A stretch of DNA of 64,000 bases from Streptantibioticus silvisoli (GCF_027947535.2 NZ_JAAGKO020000008.1:124001-188000); one strand, 5' to 3'; positions 32,608 to 46,203 are shown, numbered from the stretch's first letter. Notes: generated from the letters alone by a model not told the origin. A program made the numbers and translations.

Positions 32608-32867
32608 CCGGACGTCGAGGGGCGGTGGGCTCCACCGGGGGCCGTGGGCTCCGCCGGGGCAGGTGAGGGCTGATGGGTGCCGGTGGGCTCCGCAGGGTGC
32701 CGCGGGCTCCGGTGGGTGCTGGTGGGTGCGTGGGCTCCGCAGGGTGCCGGTGGGTGCTGCTGCTGGGTGCCGTGCGGGTGTCGTGCGGTGGCGGTTCGGG
32801 GCGTCGTGCGTGGCGCCGGCTGTCGGGCCGGGCGGCCGATTCCGTGCGGTCACCGGACGGCGGTCCC

Positions 32868-32948
32868 GTCCGCCGGCTCACCGCCCGCCGTCCGCCGGCT
32901 CACCGCCCGCCGTCCGCCGGCTCACCGCCCGCCGTCCGCCGGCTCACC
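32868..32948. repeat. 22-bp tandem repeat array
   Basis: Three exact head-to-tail copies of a 22-bp unit (32868-32889, 32890-32911, 32912-32933), beginning GTCCGCCGGCTCACC, plus a partial fourth. It passes into the 15-bp array. DNA from 32608 to 32867 is GGTGGGCTCCGCAGGG-type repetitive spacer. Confidence 0.85.
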
Positions 32949-33035
32949 GGCTCACCGCCCACCGACTCACCGCCCACCGACTCACCGCCCACCGACTCAC
33001 CGCCCACCGACTCACCGCCCGCCGGCTCACCGCCC
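32946..33035. repeat. 15-bp tandem repeat array
   Basis: Six adjacent 15-bp units at 32946-33035; the four central ones are identical ACCGACTCACCGCCC and the outer two read GGC instead of GAC. Units are contiguous, so not a CRISPR. The 15-bp period leaves every frame open (an Asp-Ser-Pro-Pro-Thr-type peptide), but there is no start or family support for a protein. Confidence 0.85.
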
Positions 33036-33125
33036 CCACCCGCCCAGCGAACTCCTGCCCCGCCCAGCGGGACTCTCCCCGCGCACCCCTCCGTGAGGGT
33101 CCGGCATCCGCCAACATCCGCTCGA

Positions 33126-33139
33126 TTACGCTGAGTAGA
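33126..33139 (+). promoter_or_regulatory. BldD-box-like site upstream of the diguanylate cyclase gene
   Basis: TTACGCTGAGTAGA fits the BldD consensus as remembered (TNACNCWGNGTNAN) at all fixed positions but one. A second inverted repeat, CACCA-CTC-TGGTG (33158-33170), lies just downstream. The remaining DNA to 33447 is a long leader or promoter region without a supported gene. Confidence 0.5.
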
Positions 33140-33447
33140 CGAACTATGTCCCTGAGTCACCACTCTGGTGTATCGTCCCGAAGGAGGGCCGGAACGCCTC
33201 GTCACCACGGGTGGGTGGGCGACGGGCGCGGAACCGGTTCCCGGCGGGCCGAGCACGGTTCGGCGAAGGACTGAGACGGGTTCGGGACGGTTCACGACGG
33301 GAGCGTTCGGGACACGAGGGGGAGGACGACGATGCGCGGTCCGACGAGAGACTTCCGGGCCCCCGGCGGCGCACGGCGCCCGGGTGGCCGGCCGGGCGAC
33401 GCGCGGGCTCCCCGGGGCGCCCGCCCCCGACGGCTCAGGGCGGCGCC

Positions 33448-36400
33448 GTGACCACACCGCTGCCCCCGCGCCGCCCGGACCCCCGACCCCTGACCGGCCG
33501 TCCCGCGCGTACACCGGAGCCGTCCGCACCGGCCCCCCGGGCCACGTTGCCCGCGCAAGCGGTGCCGTCCCCGCAGACCGCGCCGCCCACGCCCCCGCCG
33601 CCGGCCCCGACCACGGCCCTGGCTCCGACCGCGGCCCCGGCCCCGCCGGTCCCCGCCCCGACCCCGGCCCCGGCCACGCCCCTTGCCGCGGCCCCGACCG
33701 AGCCCCTGCCGCCCGCCGTGGCCGGCGGTGCGCTCGCCTGGCCCGTCGGGCCGGCCGACGCGGCCGAGCGGCCGGCGGTGGCCCCGCGGCGGCCGCTCAC
33801 CGTGCCGCAGATGATCGTCGCCCTGCTGTGCGGCGGATACGCCACCGGTGCCGCCTTCGACTGGGGCTCCTCCCGACTGGCCCAGGTCATGGGCGACTTC
33901 GGGCTCGCCGCCGCCGCGCTGGCCGCCTGCCTGTCCTGCCTGTGGTACGCCCGCACGGTCTCCGGCCGCAACCGGCCCGCCTGGGTGCTGTTCGCCCTGT
34001 CGTCGGCGATGGTCTCGGCCGGCAACGGCGTCTGGGGCTGGTACGAGGTGGTGCTGCGGCAGCCGGTGCCGCGCGCCTCGGTCGCCGACCTGTGCTTCCT
34101 GATGTTCGCCCCGCCCGCCATCATCGGCCTGCTGGTGCTCGCCAAACGGCCGGTGAACCGGACCGGCTGGGTCTGCCTCGCGCTGGACGCCTGGCTGATC
34201 GGCGGCTCGCTGCTGACCATCACCTGGAGCCTGGCGCTGTCCAGGGCCGCCGACTTCGACGGCCGCAGCACCGCGCGGATCGCCCTGGCACTGGCCTACC
34301 CGGTGCTGGACATCATGCTCATCTCGATGGTGCTGGCGCTGCACTTCCGCCGCTCGGCCGCCAACCGCTCCGCCGTCAACACCGCGATCTGCGCGCTCGG
34401 GCTGACCGTGCTGTGCGACGCGCTGTTCACCTCGCCGCTGCTGCGCGAGCACTACCACTCCGGCCAGATCCTGGACGCCGGCTGGTTCGCCGGCAGCATG
34501 CTGCTGGCCTACGCCCCCTGGGTCGGGCACCGCGAGCGGGCGCGGGCCGCCGCCGAGAACGCCACGGGCCCGCGCCCGCGGCCGCAGAGCACCACCGGCG
34601 GCTCGCTGGGCGCCCTCACGCCGTACCTCGCGGCGGCCGTGTGCACCCTCGGCATCCTGTACGACGTGCTCGGCGGCCGGCGGGTCGACCGCGTGGTGAT
34701 CTTCACCGGCTGCACGGTGGCGCTGGTCCTGGTGGTCCGCCAGGGCCTCACGCTGCTCGACAACATCGCGCTGACCCAGGCCCTGGCCCACAAGGAGAAC
34801 CACTTCCGCTCGCTGGTCCAAAGCTCCAGCGACGTCATCATGATCGCCGCCCCCACCGGCGTCCTGCGGTACGTCAGCCCGGCCGCCCAGGGCGTCTACG
34901 GCCGCGACCCCGACGCGATGGTCGACACCGAACTGGCCGCCCACATCCACCCCGAGGACCTGGGCCGGGTGCTGCACGAGGTGCGCCGGTTCCTCGCCGC
35001 GCCCTGCGGTGACGAACCGGCCACCCGCATCGAGTGCCGCATCCGCTCCGGCGACCGCGGCTGGCTCAACGTCGAGTCCTCCGTCACCCGTTACCAGGGC
35101 GGTCTGATCTTCAACAGCCGCGACGTCACCGAACGGGTGCGGCTACAGGCCCAGTTGCAGCACAACGCCTCGCACGACCCGCTCACCGACCTGCCCAACC
35201 GCGCCCTGTTCACCGAACGCGTCACCCGGGCGCTGAACGGCCGCCGTGCCGAGGACGGCGGGGCCGCGGTGCTCTACATCGACCTCGACGGCTTCAAGGC
35301 GGTCAACGACACCGTCGGCCACCAGGCCGGCGACGAGCTGCTGATCCAGGCCGCCCGGCGCCTGCAGGCCGGGGTCCGGGCCGGCGACACCGCCGCCCGG
35401 CTCGGCGGCGACGAGTTCGCGGCGCTGATCGTGGGCGCCCCCACCGACCGGCGGCAGCGCGAGCGGCGGATACGGGAGATCGCCGAACGCCTGCGGCTGA
35501 CGCTGTCCGAGCCGTACGTCGTCACCGGGCCTACCCAGGTGCGGGTCGCCGCCAGCATCGGCGTCGCCTTCGCCGGCCCGGCCAGTACCTCCGCCGAGCT
35601 GATGCGCGAGGCGGACCTGGCGATGTACCGGGCGAAGTCCGGCGGCAAGAACCGCGTCGAGCTGTACGCGCCGCAGCTGCACGCCGACGCCGCCCGCCGC
35701 GCCGAGGTCACCACCCGGGTCCACGGAGCCCTGCGGGACGGCGAGTTCACCCTGCTCCACCAGCCGGTCGTCGACCTGCGCACCGGCGCGGTGGAGGGCG
35801 TGCACGCCAGCGCCCACTGGCGGTCGGCGCAGGGCGCGCTGTTCACGCCGGAGGAGTTCCTGCGCTTCACCGACGGCGTCGCGCCCCGATCCCCCACCCG
35901 TGCCCGCGCCCCGCACCCGGCCGCCACCGCCGCCGGGCACCCCGTCCCCGGTCACGCCTCGGCCGGCGGCCACCCCACCGCGGCCACCGCCGACCGGGCC
36001 GCCGACGGTGCCGCCGACCGGGCATCCGACCGCGCCCTGCACCACCCCGCCGCCCCGCACCCGGCACCCGGCGACACCGGCCCCCCGTACACCGCGGCGC
36101 CCGGCGTCCCCACGCCGTACCGCGGCCCCCGGGACACCGCCGGCGCGTACGCCGCCGTACCGCCCGGCACCGCCGCCCCGCACCCGGACACGTATCCGCA
36201 CGGCGCCGCCCTCCCGCACGGCGCCGCCCACCCGCACGCCCTCGCGCCGCCGCACGCCTTCGCACCCCGTGACCCCGCGGGCGGGGACGGCGCGCCCGAC
36301 CGGGCCGAGGTGCTGCGGTGGACGCTGGAGGAGGCCGTCGAGCAGGCGGCGCTCCGCTTCCGGCTCGGGCACCGGATCCCGGTCACCGTGCGGGTTCCGG

Positions 36401-37023
36401 TGCGGCGGCTGATGGACCGCGATCTGCCGCCCCGCAGCGTCGAGGCGCTGCTGGCCCGGCACGAACTGGCCCCCGGCGCTCTGGTGCTGGAGCTGACCGA
36501 CCACGACCCGGGCGTGCCGCTGGACGAGCTGGAGCGGCGGCTGACGGCGCTGCGCCGGGCCGGGGCGCGGATCGCGCTGGGCGGCTTCGGCACCGGGTAC
36601 GCGGCCATGGTGGCGCTGCGGCGGCTGCCGGTGGACGTGCTGGCGCTGGAGCGGGCGCTGACCGACGCCCTGCCGGAGTCCGCCCGGCTGCGCAAGATCA
36701 CCGCCGGGCTGCTGCGGATCGCCCGGGACCTGGGGCTGCTGGTGGTGGCCGACGGCGTGGACCGGCCGGAGCAGGCGGCGGCGCTGCGCGAGATCGGCTG
36801 CACCCACGGGCGCGGCGCGGTGTTCGCCGGACCGCTGGAGGACGTCCGGTTGCGCGGCACCCTGGCGGTCGGCGGCTATCCGGTGGGGCCGCGGCCGTAC
36901 CTCGCCACGGTCCCGGCCGGCGCCGGAGTGCTGCCGGTGCGGCAGGGCGGCGGCGCCGGTCCCGACCCGTTGACGGGTCCCCCGCCGCGTTCACATCATG
37001 AGACGCCCGTCCCACCGACTTGA
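33448..37023 (+). CDS. Large membrane PAS-GGDEF protein with a degenerate, interrupted EAL domain (probable diguanylate cyclase)
   Basis: Encodes about 1191 aa from GTG 33448 (VTTPLPPRRP); the frame is open further upstream, so the start is uncertain. Residues 1-110 are Pro/Ala-rich. Residues 115-440 carry about ten hydrophobic helices. A PAS domain follows (452-560). The GGDEF domain has intact GGDEF at 653-657 and an RxxD inhibitory site (RAGD, 644-647), so it should make c-di-GMP with product inhibition. The EAL part is broken: EAL reads VHA, DDFGTGYSS reads GGFGTGYAA, and the KIDR lysine is gone. It is also split by a ~145-residue Pro/His/Ala/Gly insert (about 811-954). Position before ilvB matches a GGDEF gene I remember there in S. 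coelicolor (cdgD, unverified). Confidence 0.85.
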   Translation: MTTPLPPRRPDPRPLTGRPARTPEPSAPAPRATLPAQAVPSPQTAPPTPPPPAPTTALAPTAAPAPPVPAPTPAPATPLAAAPTEPLPPAVAGGALAWPVGPADAAERPAVAPRRPLTVPQMIVALLCGGYATGAAFDWGSSRLAQVMGDFGLAAAALAACLSCLWYARTVSGRNRPAWVLFALSSAMVSAGNGVWGWYEVVLRQPVPRASVADLCFLMFAPPAIIGLLVLAKRPVNRTGWVCLALDAWLIGGSLLTITWSLALSRAADFDGRSTARIALALAYPVLDIMLISMVLALHFRRSAANRSAVNTAICALGLTVLCDALFTSPLLREHYHSGQILDAGWFAGSMLLAYAPWVGHRERARAAAENATGPRPRPQSTTGGSLGALTPYLAAAVCTLGILYDVLGGRRVDRVVIFTGCTVALVLVVRQGLTLLDNIALTQALAHKENHFRSLVQSSSDVIMIAAPTGVLRYVSPAAQGVYGRDPDAMVDTELAAHIHPEDLGRVLHEVRRFLAAPCGDEPATRIECRIRSGDRGWLNVESSVTRYQGGLIFNSRDVTERVRLQAQLQHNASHDPLTDLPNRALFTERVTRALNGRRAEDGGAAVLYIDLDGFKAVNDTVGHQAGDELLIQAARRLQAGVRAGDTAARLGGDEFAALIVGAPTDRRQRERRIREIAERLRLTLSEPYVVTGPTQVRVAASIGVAFAGPASTSAELMREADLAMYRAKSGGKNRVELYAPQLHADAARRAEVTTRVHGALRDGEFTLLHQPVVDLRTGAVEGVHASAHWRSAQGALFTPEEFLRFTDGVAPRSPTRARAPHPAATAAGHPVPGHASAGGHPTAATADRAADGAADRASDRALHHPAAPHPAPGDTGPPYTAAPGVPTPYRGPRDTAGAYAAVPPGTAAPHPDTYPHGAALPHGAAHPHALAPPHAFAPRDPAGGDGAPDRAEVLRWTLEEAVEQAALRFRLGHRIPVTVRVPVRRLMDRDLPPRSVEALLARHELAPGALVLELTDHDPGVPLDELERRLTALRRAGARIALGGFGTGYAAMVALRRLPVDVLALERALTDALPESARLRKITAGLLRIARDLGLLVVADGVDRPEQAAALREIGCTHGRGAVFAGPLEDVRLRGTLAVGGYPVGPRPYLATVPAGAGVLPVRQGGGAGPDPLTGPPPRSHHETPVPPT

Positions 37024-37056
37024 CAGTGGCCTTGTGCCGGAGGGAGGGTCGATGCC

Positions 37057-37098
37057 ATGCGCACCCGAATTCTCGTACTTGGACGGCGCGTCGGCTGA
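37057..37098 (+). CDS. ilvB leader peptide
   Basis: A 13-codon ORF, MRTRILVLGRRVG, with Ile, Leu, Val, Leu and a later Val codon, preceded by GGAGGGAGGG (37039-37048) at 8-nt spacing. It lies 44 nt upstream of a hairpin with a T6 tract and 145 nt before ilvB. Charged branched-chain tRNAs would let the ribosome pass and the terminator form; starvation would stall it in the ILVL stretch. This is classical attenuation, known for actinobacterial ilvB operons. Confidence 0.85.
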   Translation: MRTRILVLGRRVG

Positions 37099-37142
37099 TC
37101 CGGGGCCCGTTCCTCCGCCCCGTTGACAGCACCGGCGCGCTT

Positions 37143-37176
37143 CCCCTCGCTTGCCCTTGGGCACGAGGGGTTTTTT
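37143..37176 (+). terminator. Attenuator terminator upstream of ilvB
   Basis: Stem CCCCTCG (37143-37149) with CGAGGGG (37164-37170), extended internally by TGCCC/GGGCA with a two-base bulge, followed by six T. It sits between the leader peptide and ilvB, so it is the regulated terminator. Confidence 0.88.
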
Positions 37177-37243
37177 GTTGCACTGGCACCTCCCGCCCCC
37201 GGCGACCCGAGCCGGGCGGCCTCTTTCGAGAAGAGACACGCAG

Positions 37244-40742
<3,499 letters not shown>

Positions 40743-40751
40743 CACACCGTC

Positions 40752-40810
40752 CGGTCCGCGGTCCGCGGCCGTTCCGCCCCTGTCGGGCGGCCCGGCCGCG
40801 GTCCGGACCG
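40752..40810 (+). terminator. Long GC hairpin after ilvC
   Basis: CGGTCCG (40752-40758) pairs with CGGACCG (40804-40810), and CCGCGGCC (40763-40770) with GGCCGCGG (40794-40801), around a 23-nt loop. No T-tract. Probably ends the ilvBNC transcript; a TACACT box at 40884-40889 then offers a serA promoter with a ~110-nt leader. Confidence 0.5.
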
Positions 40811-41005
40811 GGCTGCCGCGGTCCGTTCCTCCCTCGCCCGGGTGATTTTCCGGTGAGCGCCAGGACAGGCCGCGTATCGCCGATACACTGCACGCACAAG
40901 CGCGTCAGGCTCACAACGTCGTGCGTCTTCCACGCGGCATGCCATTCTGCCCTCCCTGGAACGGCCGCACGGGACCGGCCGTCCACGTAGGCAAGCGAGG
41001 ATCAC

Positions 41006-42610
41006 GTGAGCAACGCTTCTTCCCACAAACCTGTCGTCCTCATCGCGGAAGAGCTGTCGCCGGCCACTGTCGACGCGCTCGGCCCCGACTTCGAGATCCG
41101 GCACTGCAACGGGGCGGACCGGGCCGAACTGCTGTCCGCCATCGTCGACGTGGACGCCATCCTGGTCCGCAGTGCCACCAAGGTGGACGCCGAGGCCATC
41201 GCCGCCGCCCCCCGTCTGCGGGTCGTCGCCCGCGCCGGGGTCGGCCTGGACAACGTGGACGTGCCCACCGCCACCAAGGCCGGCGTCATGGTGGTCAACG
41301 CCCCCACGTCCAACATCGTGACCGCCGCCGAACTGGCCTGCGGTCTGCTGGTCTCCGTCGCCCGCAACATCCCGCAGGCCAACGCCTCGCTGAAGCAGGG
41401 CGAGTGGAAGCGGAACAAGTACACCGGCGTCGAACTGGCCGAGAAGACCCTGGGCGTCGTGGGCCTGGGCCGCATCGGCGTGCTGGTGGCGCAGCGGATG
41501 TCCGCGTTCGGCATGAAGATCGTGGCGTACGACCCCTACGTCCAGCCGGCCCGCGCCGCGCAGATGGGCGTCAAGCTGCTGACGCTGGACGAGCTGCTGG
41601 AGGTCGCCGACTTCATCACCGTCCACCTGCCCAAGACGCCCGAGACGCTCGGCCTGATCGGCGACGAGGCGCTGCACAAGGTCAAGCCGTCGGTGCGGAT
41701 CGTCAACGCGGCGCGCGGTGGCATCGTGGACGAGGCGGCGCTGGCCAGCGCGCTGAAGGAGGGCCGGGTCGCGGGTGCGGGCCTGGACGTCTTCAGCTCC
41801 GAGCCGTGCACCGACTCCCCGCTGTTCGAGTTCGACTCGGTGGTGGCCACCCCGCACCTGGGCGCCTCCACCGGTGAGGCGCAGGAGAAGGCCGGCATCT
41901 CGGTGGCCCGTTCGGTGCGCCTGGCGCTGGCCGGCGAACTGGTGCCGGACGCGGTCAACGTGCAGGGCGGCGTGATCGCCGAGGACGTGCGCCCCGGTCT
42001 GCCGCTGGCGGAGAAGCTGGGCCGGATCTTCACCGCGCTGGCCGGCGAGGTCGCGGTCCGCCTCGACGTCGAGGTACGCGGCGAGATCACCCAGCACGAC
42101 GTCAAGGTGCTCGAACTGTCCACCCTCAAGGGGGTGTTCGAGGACGTGGTGGCCGAGACGGTCTCCTACGTCAACGCGCCGCTGTTCGCGCAGGAGCGCG
42201 GCATCGAGGTCCGGCTCACCACCAGCTCCGAGTCGCCCGAGCACCGCAACCTGGTGACGGTCTCCGGCACGCTGGCCAGCGGTGACGAGGTGTCGGTCTC
42301 CGGCACCCTGTCCGGCCCCAAGCACATCCTGAAGATCGTCGCCGTCGGTGAGTTCGAGGTGGACCTCGTCCTCAACGACCACATGGCGTTCCTGCGGTAC
42401 GGCGACCGGCCCGGCGTGGTCGGCACCCTCGGCCGGATCCTGGGCGAGGCCGGCATCAACATCGCCGGCATGCAGGTGGCGCGGACCGCCGAGGGCGGCG
42501 ACGCGCTGGTGGCGCTCACCGTGGACGACTCCATCCCGGTGCCGGTGCTGGCCGAGATCGCTCAGGAGATCGGCGCCACGTCGGCCCGCGCGGTCAACCT
42601 GGTGGACTGA
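41006..42610 (+). CDS. serA: D-3-phosphoglycerate dehydrogenase
   Basis: Encodes 534 aa from GTG 41006, with GCGAGGA upstream. First step of serine synthesis. Long actinobacterial type: substrate and NAD domains (GVVGLGRIGVLVAQ, Arg in NAARGGIVDEAAL, Glu in LDVFSSEPCTDSP, His in TPHLGASTGEAQ), an allosteric substrate-binding domain (residues about 315-455) and a C-terminal ACT domain (DRPGVVGTLGRILGEAGINI) for serine feedback. It feeds the same serine pool drained by glyA/sdaA earlier in the window. Confidence 0.97.
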   Translation: MSNASSHKPVVLIAEELSPATVDALGPDFEIRHCNGADRAELLSAIVDVDAILVRSATKVDAEAIAAAPRLRVVARAGVGLDNVDVPTATKAGVMVVNAPTSNIVTAAELACGLLVSVARNIPQANASLKQGEWKRNKYTGVELAEKTLGVVGLGRIGVLVAQRMSAFGMKIVAYDPYVQPARAAQMGVKLLTLDELLEVADFITVHLPKTPETLGLIGDEALHKVKPSVRIVNAARGGIVDEAALASALKEGRVAGAGLDVFSSEPCTDSPLFEFDSVVATPHLGASTGEAQEKAGISVARSVRLALAGELVPDAVNVQGGVIAEDVRPGLPLAEKLGRIFTALAGEVAVRLDVEVRGEITQHDVKVLELSTLKGVFEDVVAETVSYVNAPLFAQERGIEVRLTTSSESPEHRNLVTVSGTLASGDEVSVSGTLSGPKHILKIVAVGEFEVDLVLNDHMAFLRYGDRPGVVGTLGRILGEAGINIAGMQVARTAEGGDALVALTVDDSIPVPVLAEIAQEIGATSARAVNLVD

Positions 42611-42632
42611 CCCGGTACGCCGGGTGGTGCGG

Positions 42633-42680
42633 GGCCGGTGGCCCGCCGCGTGCGCTGCGCGGCGGGCCACCGGCCTTTTT
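42633..42680 (+). terminator. Strong terminator after serA
   Basis: A perfect 18-bp stem (42633-42650 with 42658-42675), 7-nt loop and five T. It also lies 26 nt from the 3' end of the convergent secreted-protein gene. Confidence 0.93.
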
Positions 42681-42705
42681 CACGGTGACCGACGGGTGGC
42701 GGACG

Positions 42706-43927
<1,222 letters not shown>

Positions 43928-44737
43928 ATGAAGGAAACCCCTCCGCCCGGGCCCCTGTTGCTCCTTCCCGGCACGCGGCCGGGCCGTGACCCGGAACGTT
44001 CCATCCGCCGCGGACCGCGCCGCGCCTCGCCGGAGGAAGTGGCCGCCACCCAGCGGGAACGGCTGCTGGACGGCCTGGTACGCACGGTCGCGGACAAGGG
44101 GTACGCCCGGGCGCGGGTCAGCGACATCTGCGCGGCCGCCGGGGTGACCCGGCCGGTGTTCTACGAGCTGTTCGACGGCAAGGAGGACGCCTTCGTCGTG
44201 GCCCACCGGCACGGCACCGACCTGCTGCTGCGGGCCATGCGGGAGTCCTTCGCCGGCGGTCCGGACTGGCCGGCCGCGATGCGCCGCGGGCTGGCCACCA
44301 TGCTGGCGATCCTGGCCTCCGCGCCGGCCTTCGCGGTCACCGCGGTGGTGGAGGCCGACGCGGTCGGCCCGGCCGGGCGGCACGAGCGGGACCGTTTACT
44401 GGCTCGATTCCACCCGTTCTTCGCCGACGCGCCGACCCGCCCGCTGCCGGTTCCGCACGACGAACTGGTGGCCTGCGCGGTGGGCGGAGCGTATACGGCC
44501 CTGCACCGGTGGGTGGACGAAGGCCGCACGCGCGAGTTGCCGGAACTGCTGCCCACCCTCACCTACTACGTGCTCGCGCCGTTCCTCGGCGTGGCCGCCG
44601 CGGCCCAGGTGGCGGCGGTCGAGACGCCGGTCGCCCACGTCGCGCTGCGCTGCGCCACGCCGGACCGTCCCGTGATCGACGCGACGTCAACACCGTTTAT
44701 TCACAAGCGGGTTGACCCAGCCGCTACCCCTGGGTAA
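43928..44737 (+). CDS. TetR family transcriptional regulator
   Basis: Encodes 269 aa from ATG 43928, with GGAAGAAG at good spacing. Residues 1-35 form a Pro/Arg-rich extension. The TetR HTH spans about 40-90: LLDGLVRTVADKGYARARVSD, ICAAAGVTRPVFYELFDGKE with the usual recognition helix. The rest is the variable ligand domain. It precedes the DUF6230-DUF6114 pair on the same strand by 152 bp and faces the secreted-protein gene, so it likely controls one or both. Ligand unknown. Confidence 0.9.
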   Translation: MKETPPPGPLLLLPGTRPGRDPERSIRRGPRRASPEEVAATQRERLLDGLVRTVADKGYARARVSDICAAAGVTRPVFYELFDGKEDAFVVAHRHGTDLLLRAMRESFAGGPDWPAAMRRGLATMLAILASAPAFAVTAVVEADAVGPAGRHERDRLLARFHPFFADAPTRPLPVPHDELVACAVGGAYTALHRWVDEGRTRELPELLPTLTYYVLAPFLGVAAAAQVAAVETPVAHVALRCATPDRPVIDATSTPFIHKRVDPAATPG

Positions 44738-44889
44738 CACTGCGATACGCGAACGTGACGTCCGCCACGCGCGCCGGGTCCCCTGCCAGGGACGTCGGCG
44801 CCCGGGATCCGCGTCCGCCATCGCTGTCCGCGCCAGGGCAACGCGCTGGAAGAGCTCGTTGTAGTGATCAGCCTCATCAGGGAGTCGCC

Positions 44890-45510
44890 ATGGCACCGTC
44901 CACCCCGTCCGTTCCCGCCCGCAGAGGACGGGTCCGGTTGCGCCGGACCGCGCTGATGGGCGTGCCGGCCGCGGCGGCCGCCGCCGCGCTGGTCGTCCTG
45001 ACCGCGCAGGGCGCGATAGCCGCCCAGTTCTCCATCTCGGGCATGCCGTTCACCGTCACCGCCACCCAGCTGCAGGGCACCGGGTTCGAGCAGTACGGCG
45101 GCCTGGACAACATGGCCCCCAACAGCCCGAACGCGGGCGACACCGGCGGCCAGGAACTCGTCATGGTCTCCGCGATCAAGGACGCCACCCTGGCGAACCT
45201 GTGCCAGAGCGTGGACCTGGGCGGGGTCGACCTGGTGATCCACGCCGGCGGCGGCAGCAAACTGGTCGCCGCGCACGACCTGGTCACCGACTCCTCGACG
45301 ATCGCCGGCGACGCGTCGTTCAAGAACATCGAGATCGGCGGCGACGCCTCCACCTTCACCAAGGGCGACTCCAAGGGGCCGTCCGGCGTCTTCGGCCAGC
45401 AGGCCGACACCGTCACCATCAACAACCTGCGGCAGGTCAACTACGCCACCACGGCTGCCGCGTTCACGCTCCCCGGCCTCCACATGAGTTTCAACAGCAA
45501 GGGCTGCTGA
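44890..45510 (+). CDS. DUF6230-like secreted or surface protein
   Basis: Encodes 206 aa from ATG 44890 with AGGGAG upstream. A basic stretch (RRGRVRLRRTALMG) is followed by a hydrophobic segment (about residues 20-40) that can act as signal or anchor. The rest (FSISGMPFTVTATQLQG, then IKDATLANLCQSV, a final FNSKGC) fits the actinobacterial DUF6230 family; older annotations sometimes call members cholesterol esterase, unsupported here. Two cysteines (NLCQS and the last residue) may pair. The stop is 3 nt before the DUF6114 gene, so the two are co-translated. Confidence 0.72.
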   Translation: MAPSTPSVPARRGRVRLRRTALMGVPAAAAAAALVVLTAQGAIAAQFSISGMPFTVTATQLQGTGFEQYGGLDNMAPNSPNAGDTGGQELVMVSAIKDATLANLCQSVDLGGVDLVIHAGGGSKLVAAHDLVTDSSTIAGDASFKNIEIGGDASTFTKGDSKGPSGVFGQQADTVTINNLRQVNYATTAAAFTLPGLHMSFNSKGC

Positions 45511-45513
45511 CCC

Positions 45514-46110
45514 ATGGTCTCGCGCGACCCCGTTCCAGGAGACGCGCCGGAAGGGGAACCGGCCGACGGCCGGTTCCCCGCCCCGCCGGCGCCCCGGGAA
45601 CCGTCCGCCCGGTGGCCGGCCGCTCCGGCGCCCGAAGCGTCCGGCGACCCGTCACGCGACGCGTTCGCCGCCCCGCCGGCCGACCCCGCGCCGCCGTCCC
45701 GGCCGGCCGGTGCCTTCAGGACGTGGCGCGGCCGGCGGCCCTTCGCCGGCGGCCTGCTCATGACACTCGGCGGCGCCGAGATCCTGGTCACCGAGAAGGC
45801 GTCCATCGGCGTCGTGGTGCACATCGGCATGCAGGGCCTGACCGGCTACCTCATCCCGGCGGTCCTGGTGGTGTGCGGCGTGCTGACGATCGTCAACCCG
45901 GCCCAGCGGATGTTCTACTCCGTCCTGGGCGTGCTGCTGGCCCTGGGCAGCTGGGTGACGTCCAACCTCGGCGGGTTCTTCGCCGGCCTGCTGCTCGGCA
46001 TCCTCGGCGCCTGCCTGACCTTCGGCTGGGTGCCCGACCAGGAACCCCGCACCGGCCCGCTGCGCCGCCGCCGGGCCCGCCGCGCGGCCGCCGCGGACGC
46101 CCGCCCGTGA
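45514..46110 (+). CDS. DUF6114-like membrane protein
   Basis: Encodes 198 aa. A disordered Pro/Ala-rich cytoplasmic tail (1-75) precedes four closely packed hydrophobic helices (about residues 82-175: FAGGLLMTLGGAEILV, IGMQGLTGYLIPAVLVV, MFYSVLGVLLALGSWV, GGFFAGLLLGILGACL) and a short basic C-terminus. Matches the small DUF6114 membrane proteins that travel with DUF6230. Starts 3 nt after the DUF6230 stop. Together they may form an anchored surface complex; this is inferred from pairing. Confidence 0.72.
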   Translation: MVSRDPVPGDAPEGEPADGRFPAPPAPREPSARWPAAPAPEASGDPSRDAFAAPPADPAPPSRPAGAFRTWRGRRPFAGGLLMTLGGAEILVTEKASIGVVVHIGMQGLTGYLIPAVLVVCGVLTIVNPAQRMFYSVLGVLLALGSWVTSNLGGFFAGLLLGILGACLTFGWVPDQEPRTGPLRRRRARRAAAADARP

Positions 46111-46159
46111 CGCCGCCGCGGGCGGGCGGACGGGATGCCGCCGTGTACGTCACGAAGGC

Positions 46160-46203
46160 GTCCGTACGCCGCGTTGTCGGGCAGGTCCCGGCGGCGTACG
46201 GAC
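46160..46203 (+). terminator. Hairpin after the DUF6230-DUF6114 pair
   Basis: A perfect 13-bp inverted repeat (46160-46172 with 46191-46203) and 18-nt loop, 50 nt after the DUF6114 stop. No T-tract, so less certain. Confidence 0.5.

Noticed and set aside
32868-33035. CRISPR array
   Set aside because: Repeats are contiguous without spacers and there are no cas genes.
37052-37141. ATG at 37052 as the ilvB leader start
   Set aside because: Its frame has no clustered branched-chain codons and no near stop, unlike the frame from 37057.
41006-41006. Serine-sensing leader peptide before serA
   Set aside because: The only short ATG frame in the 110-nt leader has no Ser run and reads through the serA start without a stop.
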